From Pseudomonas frederiksbergensis (GTDB lineage Bacteria; Pseudomonadota; Gammaproteobacteria; Pseudomonadales; Pseudomonadaceae), in assembly GCF_001874645.1 (NCBI RefSeq), contig NZ_CP017886.1, forward strand, positions 2,852,001 through 2,916,000: a stretch of 64,000 nt of DNA. Reading direction: 5' to 3'. Below the pieces are notes generated by a model that was not told the DNA's origin, made no database searches, and saw only the letters and a program-made list of their open reading frames with translations. Of this stretch, positions 38,082 to 48,794 are shown in pieces (the first letter of the stretch is position 1; each line of letters opens with the position of its first letter). Both the position numbers and the translations under genes were made by a program.

Positions 38082-39596
38082 ATGAAGCGCAAGAACATTC
38101 TTTTCATCATGGCCGATCAAATGGCCGCGCCCCTGTTGCCGTTCTACGGTTCATCGCCGATCAAGCTGCCCAACCTGAGCCGCCTCGCCGCGCAAGGCGT
38201 GGTGTTCGACGCCGCGTATTGCAACAGCCCATTGTGTGCACCTTCGCGCTTCACCCTGATCAGCGGCCAGTTGCCGAGCAAGATCGGCGCCTACGACAAC
38301 GCGGCGGATTTTCCTGCGGATGTGCCGACCTATGCCCACTACCTGCGGCGTCTCGGCTACCGCACCGCGCTGTCCGGCAAGATGCACTTCTGTGGTCCGG
38401 ACCAGTTGCATGGCTACGAAGAACGCCTGACCAGCGACATCTACCCGGCCGACTACGGCTGGGCAGTGAACTGGGATGAGCCGGACGTGCGTCCGAGTTG
38501 GTATCACAACATGTCCTCGGTGCTGCAGGCCGGGCCCTGCGTGCGCACCAATCAGCTGGATTTCGACGAAGAGGTGGTGTTCAAGGCCCAGCAGTACCTG
38601 TTCGATCACATCCGCGAAGACGGCGATCAGCCGTTCTGCCTGACCGTGTCGATGACTCACCCACACGATCCTTACACCATTCCCAAGGCCTTTTGGGACC
38701 TGTACGACGACAAAGACATCCCGCTGCCGGAAACGCCGGCGCAAACCGATCTCGATCCGCATTCCCAGCGTCTGCTCAAGGTCTACGACCTGTGGGACAA
38801 GCCACTGCCTGTGGGTAAGATTCGCGATGCGCGCCGCGCCTATTTCGGTGCGTGCAGCTATATCGACAGCAACGTCGGCAAACTCCTGCAAACCCTTGAA
38901 GAAACCGGGCTGATCGACGACACCATCATTGTCTTCTCCGGTGACCACGGCGACATGCTCGGCGAGCGTGGGCTCTGGTACAAAATGCACTGGTTCGAAA
39001 TGGCCGCCCGCGTGCCGCTGCTGGTCAGCGCACCGGGGCAGTTCGCCGCCGGGCGAGTCAGTGCCGCGGTGTCCACCGCCGACCTGCTGCCGACCCTGGT
39101 GGAACTGGCCGGTGGCAGCCTGGAACCCGGTTTGCCACTGGACGGTCGCTCGCTGGTGCCGCACTTGCAGGGGCAGGGCGGGCACGACGAAGTGTTTGGC
39201 GAATACATGGCCGAAGGCACCATTAGTCCGCTGATGATGATCCGCCGTGGCGCGTACAAATTCATCTACAGCGAAGATGACCCGTGCCTGCTCTTCGACG
39301 TGCACAACGATCCGCATGAACAGGAGGAACTCAGCCAATCCGTGCAACATCGCCAGTTGTTCGACGACTTTCTTGCCGAATCGCGGACCAAGTGGAACAT
39401 CCCGGCGATCCAACAACAGGTGCTCGCCAGCCAGCGTCGACGACGTTTCGTCGCTCAGGCGCTGACCCTCGGCAAGCTGAAGAGCTGGGACCACCAGCCG
39501 CTGGTCGACGCCAGCCAGCAGTACATGCGCAACCACATCGACCTCGATGATCTGGAGCGCAAAGCCCGTTATCCACAACCCTGCCAAAACCAATAA
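38082..39596 (+). CDS. betC: Choline-sulfatase
   Basis: A 504-residue type I sulfatase that releases choline and sulfate from choline-O-sulfate. The catalytic cysteine, converted to formylglycine, is Cys52 in the motif CAPSR. Metal and substrate residues are in LFIMADQMAAP, GKMHFCG and FSGDHGDMLGERG. It lacks a signal peptide, so it acts in the cytoplasm. I chose the ATG at 38082 (MKRKNILFIM); the ATG at 38064 would add six residues. It is followed 15 bases later by choX. Confidence 0.93.
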   Translation: MKRKNILFIMADQMAAPLLPFYGSSPIKLPNLSRLAAQGVVFDAAYCNSPLCAPSRFTLISGQLPSKIGAYDNAADFPADVPTYAHYLRRLGYRTALSGKMHFCGPDQLHGYEERLTSDIYPADYGWAVNWDEPDVRPSWYHNMSSVLQAGPCVRTNQLDFDEEVVFKAQQYLFDHIREDGDQPFCLTVSMTHPHDPYTIPKAFWDLYDDKDIPLPETPAQTDLDPHSQRLLKVYDLWDKPLPVGKIRDARRAYFGACSYIDSNVGKLLQTLEETGLIDDTIIVFSGDHGDMLGERGLWYKMHWFEMAARVPLLVSAPGQFAAGRVSAAVSTADLLPTLVELAGGSLEPGLPLDGRSLVPHLQGQGGHDEVFGEYMAEGTISPLMMIRRGAYKFIYSEDDPCLLFDVHNDPHEQEELSQSVQHRQLFDDFLAESRTKWNIPAIQQQVLASQRRRRFVAQALTLGKLKSWDHQPLVDASQQYMRNHIDLDDLERKARYPQPCQNQ

Positions 39597-39611
39597 CGTA
39601 AGGGGAAGAAC

Positions 39612-40544
39612 ATGCAAAGGTTATCCACAGTATTGACGGCGGGGCTGCTGGCCTTGAGCAGTGTGTCGGCCTGGGCCGAGCAAAGTTGCGACACAGTGAA
39701 AATGGCGGACCCGGGCTGGAGCGACATCGCCGCGACCAACGCCATCACCGGTTTCCTGCTTGAGGGCATGGGCTACAAGGCCAAGGTCGATACCTTGGCC
39801 GTACCGATCACCTTTGGCGGGCTCAAGGACGGCCAGATCGATGTGTTCCTGGGTAATTGGATGCCGGCGCAACAGGGCTTCTACGACAAGTTCGTGGCCA
39901 ATGGCGATGTCACCCAGCTGTCGAATAACCTCGACGGCACCGAGTTCACCCTGGCGGTGCCAGACTATGTATGGGACGCCGGTGTGCGAACCTTTGCCGA
40001 CCTGAACAAGTACGCCGAGCTACACCCAAAAGAAGTCGATAAGAAGATCTACGGCATAGGCTCCGGAGCACCGGCGAACCTCTCGCTGCAAGAAATCATC
40101 AAGAAGAACGATTTCGACCTCGGCCAGTGGAAGCTGGTCGAGTCCAGCGAACAGGCGATGCTCGCCGAAGTGTCCCGTGCGGTTAAAAAACAGAAGTTCG
40201 TGACCTTCCTCGGCTGGACCCCGCACCCAATGAACGTGCAGCTGAAAATGCATTACCTGAAGGGTGGCGAGAAATATTTCGGCGACACCGGCAGCGTCCA
40301 CACCCTGACCCGCAAAGGTTATGCACAAGCCTGCCCGAACGTCGGCAAGCTGCTGACCAACCTGAGCTTCACCCAGGAGATGGAGAACAGCATCATGGCC
40401 GAGGTGCTCAACAAGAAGGTCAGCAACGCCGATGCGGCGAAGGCGTGGATCAAGGCTAATCCGGCGGTGTTGGACAAGTGGCTTGATGGCGTGAAAACCG
40501 CGGACGGCAAAGACGCATTGCCAGCGGTGAAAGCCAAACTCTGA
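39612..40544 (+). CDS. choX: Choline (or choline sulfate) ABC transporter binding protein
   Basis: A 310-residue periplasmic binding protein of the OpuAC family with a signal peptide ending SAWAEQ. It contains VKMADPGWSDIAATNAITGF, GQIDVFLGNWMPAQQ and TFLGWTPHPMNVQLKMHYL, which match ChoX-type proteins; the Trp and Asp residues there form the choline box. No permease or ATPase gene is next to it, so it must use a transporter encoded elsewhere. A perfect DnaA box lies at 39621, within the signal-peptide codons. Confidence 0.9.
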   Translation: MQRLSTVLTAGLLALSSVSAWAEQSCDTVKMADPGWSDIAATNAITGFLLEGMGYKAKVDTLAVPITFGGLKDGQIDVFLGNWMPAQQGFYDKFVANGDVTQLSNNLDGTEFTLAVPDYVWDAGVRTFADLNKYAELHPKEVDKKIYGIGSGAPANLSLQEIIKKNDFDLGQWKLVESSEQAMLAEVSRAVKKQKFVTFLGWTPHPMNVQLKMHYLKGGEKYFGDTGSVHTLTRKGYAQACPNVGKLLTNLSFTQEMENSIMAEVLNKKVSNADAAKAWIKANPAVLDKWLDGVKTADGKDALPAVKAKL

Positions 40545-40550
40545 GCCCTA

Positions 40551-40583
40551 TGATCGTTCCCACGCAGAGCGTGGGAACGATCA
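40551..40583. repeat. GATCGTTCCCACGC hairpin repeat, copy 2
   Basis: TGATCGTTCCCACGC, a 3-base loop, and GCGTGGGAACGATCA form a perfect 15-bp inverted repeat, six bases after the choX stop. It separates choX from the SulP gene and may reduce readthrough. Confidence 0.87.
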
Positions 40584-40619
40584 GTTACTCTTCTACAAAA
40601 ACCCCAACCAAGAGGCCCC

Positions 40620-42188
40620 ATGGCAATCTCCAGACGCCATAAGCTCTTCCCCTTTCTCAGCTGGCTGCCCCGGCAAACCCGCGCCAGCGTCGGCCGCGAC
40701 CTTGTCGTTGGCCTCAGCGGGGCAATTCTTGCGTTGCCGCAATCCATTGCCTATGCCCTGATCGCCGGGTTACCCGCCGAATACGGCTTGTACGCCGCCA
40801 TCATCCCGGTGTTGATCGCCTGCCTCTGGGGCTCCTCCTGGCATTTAATCTGTGGCCCGACAGCGGCAATCTCTATCGTACTTTACGCCAGCGTCAGTCC
40901 CTTGGCAGTGCCCGGTTCCCAGGACTACATCACGCTGATCCTGCTGCTGACCTTCCTCGCCGGTATTTTCCAGTGGCTGCTGGGCATGTTGCGCTTTGGC
41001 GCGTTGGTGAACTTTGTCTCGCACTCGGTGGTACTGGGTTTCACCCTCGGTGCGGCAGTGGTAATCGCCCTCGGGCAGTTACCAAACCTGTTGGGGCTGG
41101 ATCTGCCGAATCAGGCCACGGCGCTGAATAGTCTGGTGTCATTGATCGGCGACATCGGCGCGCTGGATAAACCGTCGCTGCTGCTGGGCCTCGGCACGCT
41201 GGCAGTGGGCGTCGCGCTGAAACTGCTGGTGCCGCGCTGGCCTAGCCTGCTGATCAGCCTGATCTTCAGCGGCCTGCTGGTGTGGTGGTGGCCATCGATG
41301 TTTGGCCATGTGAAGCTGGTCAGCTCATTCGTGGGCCGGCTGCCGCCGTTCAACCCGTTGCCACTGGATCTGGATTTGGTGTTGCGCCTGCTGCCCAGTG
41401 CCGTGGCGGTCGGCATGCTCGGGCTGGTGACCAGCCTGTCGATTGCCCGCTCCTTGTCGGCGCGTTCGCAGCAGTTGCTCGATGCGAATCAGGAAGTCCG
41501 TGCGCAAGGGCTTTCGAATATCGTCGGCAGCTTTTTCGCAGGCTCACTGTCGGCCGGTTCCTTTACCCGTTCGGGATTGAGTTATGAGGCGGGGGCCTGC
41601 TCACCACTGGCCGGGGTGTTCTCGGCGCTGTGGGTGGCGGTGTTTGCGCTGACTGGGGCAACGCTGATAGCGCATATCCCGATTCCGGCCATGGCAGGGA
41701 GCATTCTGCTGATTTGCTGGGGATTGGTGGACCACCGCGGCATTCGCGCGTTGTTCCGGGTCAGTCGCGCCGAGTTCGTGGTGATGGCGCTGACCTGCAT
41801 CGCCACCTTGCTGCTGGAGCTACAAACGGCGATCTACGCCGGTGTGCTGGTCTCGCTGTTCTTCTACCTCAAGCGCACCTCGCAACCCCGCGTGCAGCAA
41901 TGGAGCGAAGGCGATGAAGAGATTCTGCGAGTCGGCGGCTCGATCTTCTTCGGCGCCAGCCACTACCTGCAAGTGCGCCTGCAACGCACTCAAGGCCTGA
42001 AGGTGGTGATTGAAGCGCAGTACATCAATTTCATCGACTATTCAGGTGTAGAGATGCTGCACCAGGAAGCGCGACGACTGCTCAGACAAGACCGCAGCCT
42101 GATCCTGCGCCGGGCGCGGGGGCATGTGGTCGAAGAATTGTTGAGACTGGAAGGACCGGAGAAATGCCCGATCCGGTTTGAGGACTGA
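40620..42188 (+). CDS. SulP family sulfate permease with STAS domain
   Basis: A 522-residue transporter with about 10-12 membrane segments. It has the SulP signature near the N-terminus (VVGLSGAILALPQSIAYALI, AGLPAEYGLYAAIIP) and a C-terminal STAS domain (LKVVIEAQYINFIDYSGVEM). Next to betC, it may carry sulfate released from choline-O-sulfate or take it up; direction and substrate are inferred. It is much diverged from the other SulP gene at 18602. Confidence 0.9.
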   Translation: MAISRRHKLFPFLSWLPRQTRASVGRDLVVGLSGAILALPQSIAYALIAGLPAEYGLYAAIIPVLIACLWGSSWHLICGPTAAISIVLYASVSPLAVPGSQDYITLILLLTFLAGIFQWLLGMLRFGALVNFVSHSVVLGFTLGAAVVIALGQLPNLLGLDLPNQATALNSLVSLIGDIGALDKPSLLLGLGTLAVGVALKLLVPRWPSLLISLIFSGLLVWWWPSMFGHVKLVSSFVGRLPPFNPLPLDLDLVLRLLPSAVAVGMLGLVTSLSIARSLSARSQQLLDANQEVRAQGLSNIVGSFFAGSLSAGSFTRSGLSYEAGACSPLAGVFSALWVAVFALTGATLIAHIPIPAMAGSILLICWGLVDHRGIRALFRVSRAEFVVMALTCIATLLLELQTAIYAGVLVSLFFYLKRTSQPRVQQWSEGDEEILRVGGSIFFGASHYLQVRLQRTQGLKVVIEAQYINFIDYSGVEMLHQEARRLLRQDRSLILRRARGHVVEELLRLEGPEKCPIRFED

Positions 42189-42263
42189 AAAGATCGCAGC
42201 CTTCGGCAGCTCCTACGCCGAGCGTCATTTCCCTGTAGGAGCTGCCGCAGGCTGCGATCTTTT
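42188..42263. repeat. REP-type palindromic repeat
   Basis: Inverted arms AAAGATCGCAGCCTTCGG and CGCAGGCTGCGATCTTTT surround CAGCTCCTAC...GTAGGAGCTG. It starts in the last base of the SulP gene and ends five bases from the convergent aroE stop, so it is a likely bidirectional terminator. Confidence 0.87.
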
Positions 42264-42267
42264 GATC

Positions 42268-43089
42268 TTAAAGCGCCAGTTGGCGGCGAAGTTCGGCGAG
42301 CACCGGTGCAGTGTCCGGGCGCACGCCGCGCCACTGGTAGAACGCTTCAGCTGCCTGTTCGGCGAGCATCCCCAGGCCATCCATCGACACCGCAGCGCCA
42401 TGTTCGCTGGCCCAGCGGCAAAACGAAGTCGGTTCCTTGCCGTACATCATGTCGTAGCAAACGGTCTTGCCCGGCTCGATCAGGCTACTGGCAATCGGCG
42501 GTACATCGCCTGACAGACTGGCCGACGTGGCATTGATAATCAGGTCCACCGGCTCACGCAGCCAGTCGAAACCACTGGCGGACACCGGGCCGAGATCGGC
42601 GAACAGTTCGGCCAGCAACTCGGCTTTTTCCAGCGTGCGATTGGCGATGATCACCGACGCCGGCTGCTCGGCCAGCAAAGGCTCCAGCGCGCCACGCACC
42701 GCGCCGCCAGCGCCCAGCAGCAGAATGCGTTTACCGCGCAGACTGAACCCGGCATTGACCATCAGGTCCCGTACCAACCCGGCGCCATCGGTGTTGTCGC
42801 CCAACAGGTTACCGTCGTCCAGTTTGCTCAAGGTGTTGACCGCACCGGCCCGCTGCGCCCGTTCCGTCAGGCTGTTGGCCAGACGATAGGCCTCTTCCTT
42901 GAACGGCACCGTGACGTTGGCGCCACGGCCTTCGCGGAAAAACTCCGTGGCACAACCAGAAAAATCGTCGAGCGGCGCCAGCAAGGTGCTGTAGTCCAGC
43001 TGCTGAGCGGTCTGCTCGGCGAACAGGCGATGGATCAACGGGGATTTACTGTGGCCAATCGGGTTACCGAATACGACGTAACGGTCCAT
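42268..43089 (-). CDS. aroE: Shikimate dehydrogenase
   Basis: A 273-residue NADP-dependent enzyme that reduces 3-dehydroshikimate to shikimate. The substrate site is [15 protein letters not shown] at the N-terminus, the catalytic Lys is in TVPFKEEAY, and the nucleotide loop is [13 protein letters not shown]. The NADP motif is ANRTLEKAE. It is downstream of hemF on the same strand with a 13-base gap, and the pair is conserved in Pseudomonas. Confidence 0.96.
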   Translation of the reverse strand: MDRYVVFGNPIGHSKSPLIHRLFAEQTAQQLDYSTLLAPLDDFSGCATEFFREGRGANVTVPFKEEAYRLANSLTERAQRAGAVNTLSKLDDGNLLGDNTDGAGLVRDLMVNAGFSLRGKRILLLGAGGAVRGALEPLLAEQPASVIIANRTLEKAELLAELFADLGPVSASGFDWLREPVDLIINATSASLSGDVPPIASSLIEPGKTVCYDMMYGKEPTSFCRWASEHGAAVSMDGLGMLAEQAAEAFYQWRGVRPDTAPVLAELRRQLAL

Positions 43090-43102
43090 CAGGACTCCTC
43101 GT

Positions 43103-44041
<939 letters not shown>

Positions 44042-44196
44042 CTACACGGCGCTCGATCAGAACGGCAGCCGGCGCAAATGGGCGCGTAGCATAACACTGC
44101 GCCCGTGCCCGTCGCAGTTGACGAAGATCAAGCTTAGGAGTCCGATAGGGCGCTACGCGCTACAACTCTAGTAGCTAAGACCCAAGGAGAGTGCAG

Positions 44197-45174
44197 ATGG
44201 CCAAACGTATTCAGTTCCGAGCCCATGGCGGCCCCGAAGTGCTTGAGTATGTGGATTATCAGCCGGCCGAGCCGGGCCCGCAGCAGGTACGCGTGAGCAA
44301 TAAGGCCATTGGTCTGAACTTCATCGACACCTATTACCGCAGCGGCCTCTACGCACCACCCGCCCTGCCATCGGGTCTGGGCGCGGAAGGCGCGGGCGTG
44401 GTCGACGCGGTGGGCCGCGACGTCACGCGCTTCAAGGTCGGCGACCGCGTGGCCTATGGCAGTGGCCCGCTGGGTGCTTACAGCGAGTTGCATGTGTTGC
44501 CGCAAGACAATCTGGTGCATCTGCCGGACGCCATCAGCTTCGAACAGGCCGCAGGCGTCATGCTCAAGGGCCTGACCGTGCAGTACCTGTTGCGTCAGAC
44601 CTATGAACTCAAGGGCGGCGAAACCATTCTGTTCCACGCCGCGGCCGGTGGTGTTGGATCGCTCGCCTGCCAATGGGCCAAGGCTTTGGACGTGAAGTTG
44701 ATCGGCACCGTCAGCTCTCCGGAGAAAGCCGCACTGGCAAAATCCCTCGGCGCCTGGGCAACCATCGACTACAGCAAGGAAAACGTCGCACAGCGGGTGC
44801 TGGAACTGACTGACGGCAAAAAGTGCCCTGTGGTCTATGACGGCGTTGGCAAGGACACCTGGCTAACGTCGCTCGACAGCGTGGCGCCACGCGGGCTGGT
44901 GGTGAGTTTCGGCAACGCATCGGGTGCGGTGGACGGGGTGAACCTGGGAATTCTCGCCGCGAAAGGCTCGTTGTACGTGACCCGGCCAACCCTGGGGACT
45001 TACGCCAATAACGCTGAAAACCTGCAAACCATGGCCGACGAATTGTTCGGGATGATCATCAGCGGCAAGTTGAAGGTGGACATCAACCAGCGTTATCCAC
45101 TGGCTGAAGCGGGAAAGGCGCAGATTGAGTTGTCGGCACGGCGGACCACCGGGTCGACGGTGCTTTTGCCCTGA
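44197..45174 (+). CDS. qor: NADPH:quinone oxidoreductase (zinc-independent MDR family)
   Basis: A 325-residue quinone reductase. It starts MAKRIQFRAHGGPEVLEYVD, and the nucleotide-binding motif is AAAGGVGSLACQWAK with no zinc-binding cysteines, as in E. coli Qor. It reduces quinones by one electron with NADPH. I chose the ATG at 44197 with AAGGAG seven bases upstream; a GTG at 44191 overlaps that ribosome site. It is divergent from hemF. Confidence 0.92.
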   Translation: MAKRIQFRAHGGPEVLEYVDYQPAEPGPQQVRVSNKAIGLNFIDTYYRSGLYAPPALPSGLGAEGAGVVDAVGRDVTRFKVGDRVAYGSGPLGAYSELHVLPQDNLVHLPDAISFEQAAGVMLKGLTVQYLLRQTYELKGGETILFHAAAGGVGSLACQWAKALDVKLIGTVSSPEKAALAKSLGAWATIDYSKENVAQRVLELTDGKKCPVVYDGVGKDTWLTSLDSVAPRGLVVSFGNASGAVDGVNLGILAAKGSLYVTRPTLGTYANNAENLQTMADELFGMIISGKLKVDINQRYPLAEAGKAQIELSARRTTGSTVLLP

Positions 45175-45179
45175 CCACC

Positions 45180-45211
45180 GATCGTTCCCACGCGGGAGCG
45201 TGGGAACGATC
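45180..45211. repeat. GATCGTTCCCACGC hairpin repeat, copy 3
   Basis: GATCGTTCCCACGC, a short loop, and GCGTGGGAACGATC form a perfect 14-bp inverted repeat, six bases after the qor stop. It sits between convergent qor and tsaC. Confidence 0.87.
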
Positions 45212-45216
45212 ATTGA

Positions 45217-45774
45217 CTAGGCCGGGCGCACCACCTTGCCGGTCGCCAGATCGCGAATCAGGCTCGGGTTTTTCCGCCCACCCAGGTTGCCGCCCAGCAC
45301 CAGGTCGATTTGCCCACGGAAATACTGCTCGACGCGAATTCGCGTGCGCGCCGCCGGGCGGCCTTGCGGGTTGGCTGAAGTCGACACCAGCGGCCCGACC
45401 AACGCACACAAATCCCGCACTTGCGGGTGATCGCTAACCCGCAGCGCCACGGTCTCGTGGACCCCGGTGATCCATTGCGGCAGCATGTTTTGATGGGGCA
45501 CCAGCCAGGTGTTCGGCCCTGGCCAGGTGCTGGCCATACGATCCATCCACAGTTCCGGGAAGTCTTCGAACAGGAAGTCGAACTGGCGAATGTTGTCAGC
45601 AATCAGGATCAGTCCCTTTTCCACCGAGCGGCCCTTGATCGCCAGCAAGCGATACACCGCCTCTTCGTCCCACGGGTCGCAACCCAGGCCCCAGACAGCT
45701 TCGGTTGGATAGGCAATCACCGCCCCTGCGCGAATTTCTCGTGCGGCTTGTTGCACACGCCAACTGTTGACCAT
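45217..45774 (-). CDS. tsaC: L-threonylcarbamoyladenylate synthase
   Basis: A 185-residue YrdC-domain protein that makes threonylcarbamoyl-AMP for the t6A modification of tRNA. It has the family segments [36 protein letters not shown] and the ATP-site KxR/SxN residues in [16 protein letters not shown]. Older names are yrdC and rimN. It sits just downstream of dprA on the same strand, a common gamma-proteobacterial arrangement. Confidence 0.94.
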   Translation of the reverse strand: MVNSWRVQQAAREIRAGAVIAYPTEAVWGLGCDPWDEEAVYRLLAIKGRSVEKGLILIADNIRQFDFLFEDFPELWMDRMASTWPGPNTWLVPHQNMLPQWITGVHETVALRVSDHPQVRDLCALVGPLVSTSANPQGRPAARTRIRVEQYFRGQIDLVLGGNLGGRKNPSLIRDLATGKVVRPA

Positions 45775-45841
45775 TACCGACTCTCCAAAATAAGGCTGTG
45801 CGCAGTTTACCGATCTTCCTTATAAAACCCAGCTCATGAAC

Positions 45842-46945
45842 CTAGCTTAGGCGCGCAAACCAGCGTCCGCCTTCACTCACCGCCCGCCCATCCATTTCCA
45901 GCTCTGTCAGCGCGGCCAATACCTTCGGCAACGCCCATCCCGCCGCGTCGGCCAAGGCCTCGCTGGTATGCGGCGCGGCAAACAACAGGCAGAGCAACGG
46001 GTGCTCGATAGGCGCCGGGGTTTCTGTGGATAACGGCAGATGCTGCCAGCCGCGCAGGCCTTCCAGAATATGCTCGATGGTTTCCACCAACACCGCACCG
46101 TCGCGGATCAACTGGTGGCAGCCACGGGCGCCGGGATGATGGATCGATCCTGGAATGGCATACACCTCACGGCCCTGTTCCGCCGCCAGCCGTGCAGTGA
46201 TCAGCGAACCGCTGGCGACACTGGCCTCGACCACCAGCACCCCGAGGGATAAACCGCTGATGATCCGATTGCGGCGCGGGAAGTTGCTGGCCTGCGGTCC
46301 GGCGTCCAGCGGGAACTCGGAAATCACCGCGCTGCCTTGCGCAATCATCGCGTCGGCAATGCGCCGATTGCGCTGTGGATAAAAATTTTCAAGACCGGTG
46401 CCGAGCACCCCGACGGTCTGCCCACCCACATCCAGCGCGGCCTGATGCGCGGCCGCATCGATGCCCAGTGCCAAGCCGCTGGTGATGACAAAACCGGCAC
46501 CCGCGAGGCTGCGGGAAAATGCCGCGGCGGTGTCCATCCCCGGCCTCGATGCGCGCCGGCTGCCGACCATCGCCAGCTGCGGTTTTTCCAGAATGCCCGG
46601 ATCACCCGCGACAAACAGCAGCGGTGGCGGATCACTGATTTCTGCCAGCAGTGCCGGGTAGCCCGGTTGGTCAACCATCAGTAAATGCTGGCCCTCACGC
46701 TCTAACCAGGCCAATGCGTGGTAGGCGCCGTCACGAATGTCCAGACTGCGTCGAGCGTCCGCACACGCAGTCGGCAACCCTAGGGCGCGCCAGGCACTGG
46801 CCGGTGCGCTGATGGCTTTTGAGGCCGAGCCAAAGGCTTCGAGCAGTTTTTGAAAACGTCGTGGACCGAGCTCCGGTAGACGGTGCAAACGCAAACGCGC
46901 TTCCAGTTCCGTCAGTGAAACCTGCGTCGATGCAAACAGCGGCAT
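45842..46945 (-). CDS. dprA: DNA-processing protein DprA
   Basis: A 367-residue protein that loads RecA on incoming single-stranded DNA in transformation. The Rossmann-like domain is at about 110-320, with MVGSRRASRPGMDTAAAFSR, SGLALGIDAAAHQAAL, GTGLENFYPQRNR and EFPLDAGPQASNFPRRNRI. A C-terminal winged-helix domain follows (about 310-367). It lies between the LysM gene and tsaC. Three perfect DnaA boxes occur in and beside this gene. Confidence 0.94.
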   Translation of the reverse strand: MPLFASTQVSLTELEARLRLHRLPELGPRRFQKLLEAFGSASKAISAPASAWRALGLPTACADARRSLDIRDGAYHALAWLEREGQHLLMVDQPGYPALLAEISDPPPLLFVAGDPGILEKPQLAMVGSRRASRPGMDTAAAFSRSLAGAGFVITSGLALGIDAAAHQAALDVGGQTVGVLGTGLENFYPQRNRRIADAMIAQGSAVISEFPLDAGPQASNFPRRNRIISGLSLGVLVVEASVASGSLITARLAAEQGREVYAIPGSIHHPGARGCHQLIRDGAVLVETIEHILEGLRGWQHLPLSTETPAPIEHPLLCLLFAAPHTSEALADAAGWALPKVLAALTELEMDGRAVSEGGRWFARLS

Positions 46946-47000
46946 AAGATCATCCTTGATCGTTATTGGTCCTGTTGAATCAGGAACAAGCTGTGGATAA
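46025..47000. other. Cluster of three perfect DnaA boxes
   Basis: TGTGGATAA, the complement of the DnaA box TTATCCACA, occurs at 46025-46033, 46374-46382 and 46992-47000. All three are in the same orientation within 1 kb. Whether DnaA binds here is unknown. Confidence 0.45.
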
Positions 47001-47025
47001 GTCTGTTGGTAACTTGTTGAGTCTT

Positions 47026-48051
47026 TTACGGATTACGCACCTTGTCCATCACCGCCAGAGAGCGCGAGGCGTTGAGTACCAAGCCATAGCTGAGTTTTTC
47101 GTAAGTACGGAAAATCATCAGCAAACCGGCACGCTCATCCGGGATTTTCACCTGCTCGCCCGTGACCCGGTCACGCACGGTTTCACCGGTTTTCATCACC
47201 ACCAGCACGTTGCCTTCGGCCAAGCCGTCGCGCCGGCCCTTGTTCAGGGTCACCACGTCAAGCACGCCGATCTGCGTAACACCGCGTGGCACGTCAATGA
47301 TCAAGCCGTGAATATCGGTTGTGGGTGCGCTGGGCATGAAGGTCGAATTGATCGCCCGTTCTTCGCCGCTGAACAAACGGTCGCCGAGACGAACCTCTTG
47401 GGTAGTGCGTTGCAAGGCAAGGGTCGCTACATCGCCTTCAGTGGCAATAATCTCGCCGCCACCGATGTCGTCGGCGTTGATCCCCAGAAACTCTTTGCTT
47501 TGCGGATCGCTGTAGACCTTGCCCTGACGGAAGATGCCGTACACCGACTGCGCCGGGTCCAGCGTGCCGCGTGCATAGATGCGATCGCCCATGCCGCTGA
47601 GCACCCGTTCGGCGTCGCCGGCAACGATGTACGGCGCCTTGTTGAAGTCTTCGACGTTGTCGATGATGCGGTTGCTCAGCAGGAAGCTATTGATGGATCG
47701 CAGCGGAATACTAGGAATAGCGTCGGCCATCGGCGTGCTACGCACTTGCGGCGAGAGCTTGAGGGTGCCCCGCGAAGCCCCGCGATTGAGGGTCAGGCGC
47801 GGCTGCCCGTTGATATAGACCAGTGACAGCGAGTCACCGGGATAGATCAGGTTGGGGTTTTCGATGTGCGGGTTGGCCTGCCAGAGTTCGGGCCATTTCC
47901 AGGGTTCGCGGAGGAATTTCCCGGAGATGTCCCAAAGTGTGTCTCCCGCCACCACCGTGTAATGCTGTGGAAAACCTTCCTTGAGTTGCACTTGTCCGTG
48001 TGCGAAACCGGCCGAGACCAGAAGCAGCAAGGCGAGTAGTGATTTCCTCAT
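47026..48051 (-). CDS. LysM-domain exported protein
   Basis: A 341-residue protein with a signal peptide (LLALLLLVSAGFAHGQ) and one LysM domain near residues 28-80 (HYTVVAGDTLWDISGKF, NPHIENPNLIYPGDSLSLV). A long region of mixed sequence follows. LysM binds peptidoglycan. The family is conserved beside dprA and def in pseudomonads; its enzymatic role, if any, is unknown. I chose the ATG at 48051 as the start because a signal peptide follows directly. Confidence 0.88.
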   Translation of the reverse strand: MRKSLLALLLLVSAGFAHGQVQLKEGFPQHYTVVAGDTLWDISGKFLREPWKWPELWQANPHIENPNLIYPGDSLSLVYINGQPRLTLNRGASRGTLKLSPQVRSTPMADAIPSIPLRSINSFLLSNRIIDNVEDFNKAPYIVAGDAERVLSGMGDRIYARGTLDPAQSVYGIFRQGKVYSDPQSKEFLGINADDIGGGEIIATEGDVATLALQRTTQEVRLGDRLFSGEERAINSTFMPSAPTTDIHGLIIDVPRGVTQIGVLDVVTLNKGRRDGLAEGNVLVVMKTGETVRDRVTGEQVKIPDERAGLLMIFRTYEKLSYGLVLNASRSLAVMDKVRNP

Positions 48052-48221
48052 GCAGTGAATCCCTTTATTATGTGCATTCGCGTAGAACGCCAGAGCCCCC
48101 GTGGCTCGCTCCTGGCTCTTCTCAAAAAGAAGGGAGCTACGTTTTACAACGGTAGCCTGCATCTTCGGACCCGCCAGGCAATCGGCCCAGACTTTACTTC
48201 ACACGTGCAGCAATTACGCTT

Positions 48222-48728
48222 ATGGCTATTTTGAACATCCTCGAATTTCCCGACCCGCGCCTGCGTACTATCGCCAAACCGGTGGCCGTAGTGGACGACG
48301 AAGTGCGGCAGTTGGTCGATGATATGTTTGAAACAATGTATGAAGCACCCGGCATCGGCCTCGCGGCGACCCAGGTCAACGTGCACAAACGCATCGTGGT
48401 CATGGACCTTTCCGAAGACCGTAGCGAACCGCGGGTGTTCATCAACCCCGAGTTCGAAACCCTGACCGACGAGATGGGTCAGTACCAGGAAGGCTGCCTT
48501 TCGGTACCGGGCTTCTACGAAAACGTCGACCGTCCGCAGAAGGTCAAGATCAAGGCCCTGGACCGTGACGGCCAGCCATTTGAACTGATCGCCGAAGAGC
48601 TGCTGGCGGTGTGCATTCAGCACGAATGCGACCACCTCAACGGCAAATTGTTCGTCGATTACCTGTCCACGCTCAAACGCGACCGGATCAAGAAGAAGCT
48701 GGAAAAGCTCCATCGCCAGAACGCTTGA
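48222..48728 (+). CDS. def: Peptide deformylase
   Basis: A 168-residue metalloenzyme that removes the formyl group from new proteins. The three motifs are [18 protein letters not shown] (metal Cys) and [17 protein letters not shown] (metal His pair and catalytic Glu). It is the first gene of a rightward def-fmt-rsmB-trkA group and is divergent from the LysM gene. Confidence 0.97.
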   Translation: MAILNILEFPDPRLRTIAKPVAVVDDEVRQLVDDMFETMYEAPGIGLAATQVNVHKRIVVMDLSEDRSEPRVFINPEFETLTDEMGQYQEGCLSVPGFYENVDRPQKVKIKALDRDGQPFELIAEELLAVCIQHECDHLNGKLFVDYLSTLKRDRIKKKLEKLHRQNA

Positions 48729-48794
48729 TGCCCTTCCAAAGGCTTGCTGCGGCAAGCCTTTTTCTTTTCCGCGTGTTTTCAACCGAGAATTCCC

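Noticed and set aside
38151..39617. 488-codon leftward open frame opposite betC
   Set aside because: It is an antisense shadow; betC carries the sulfatase motif and is intact.
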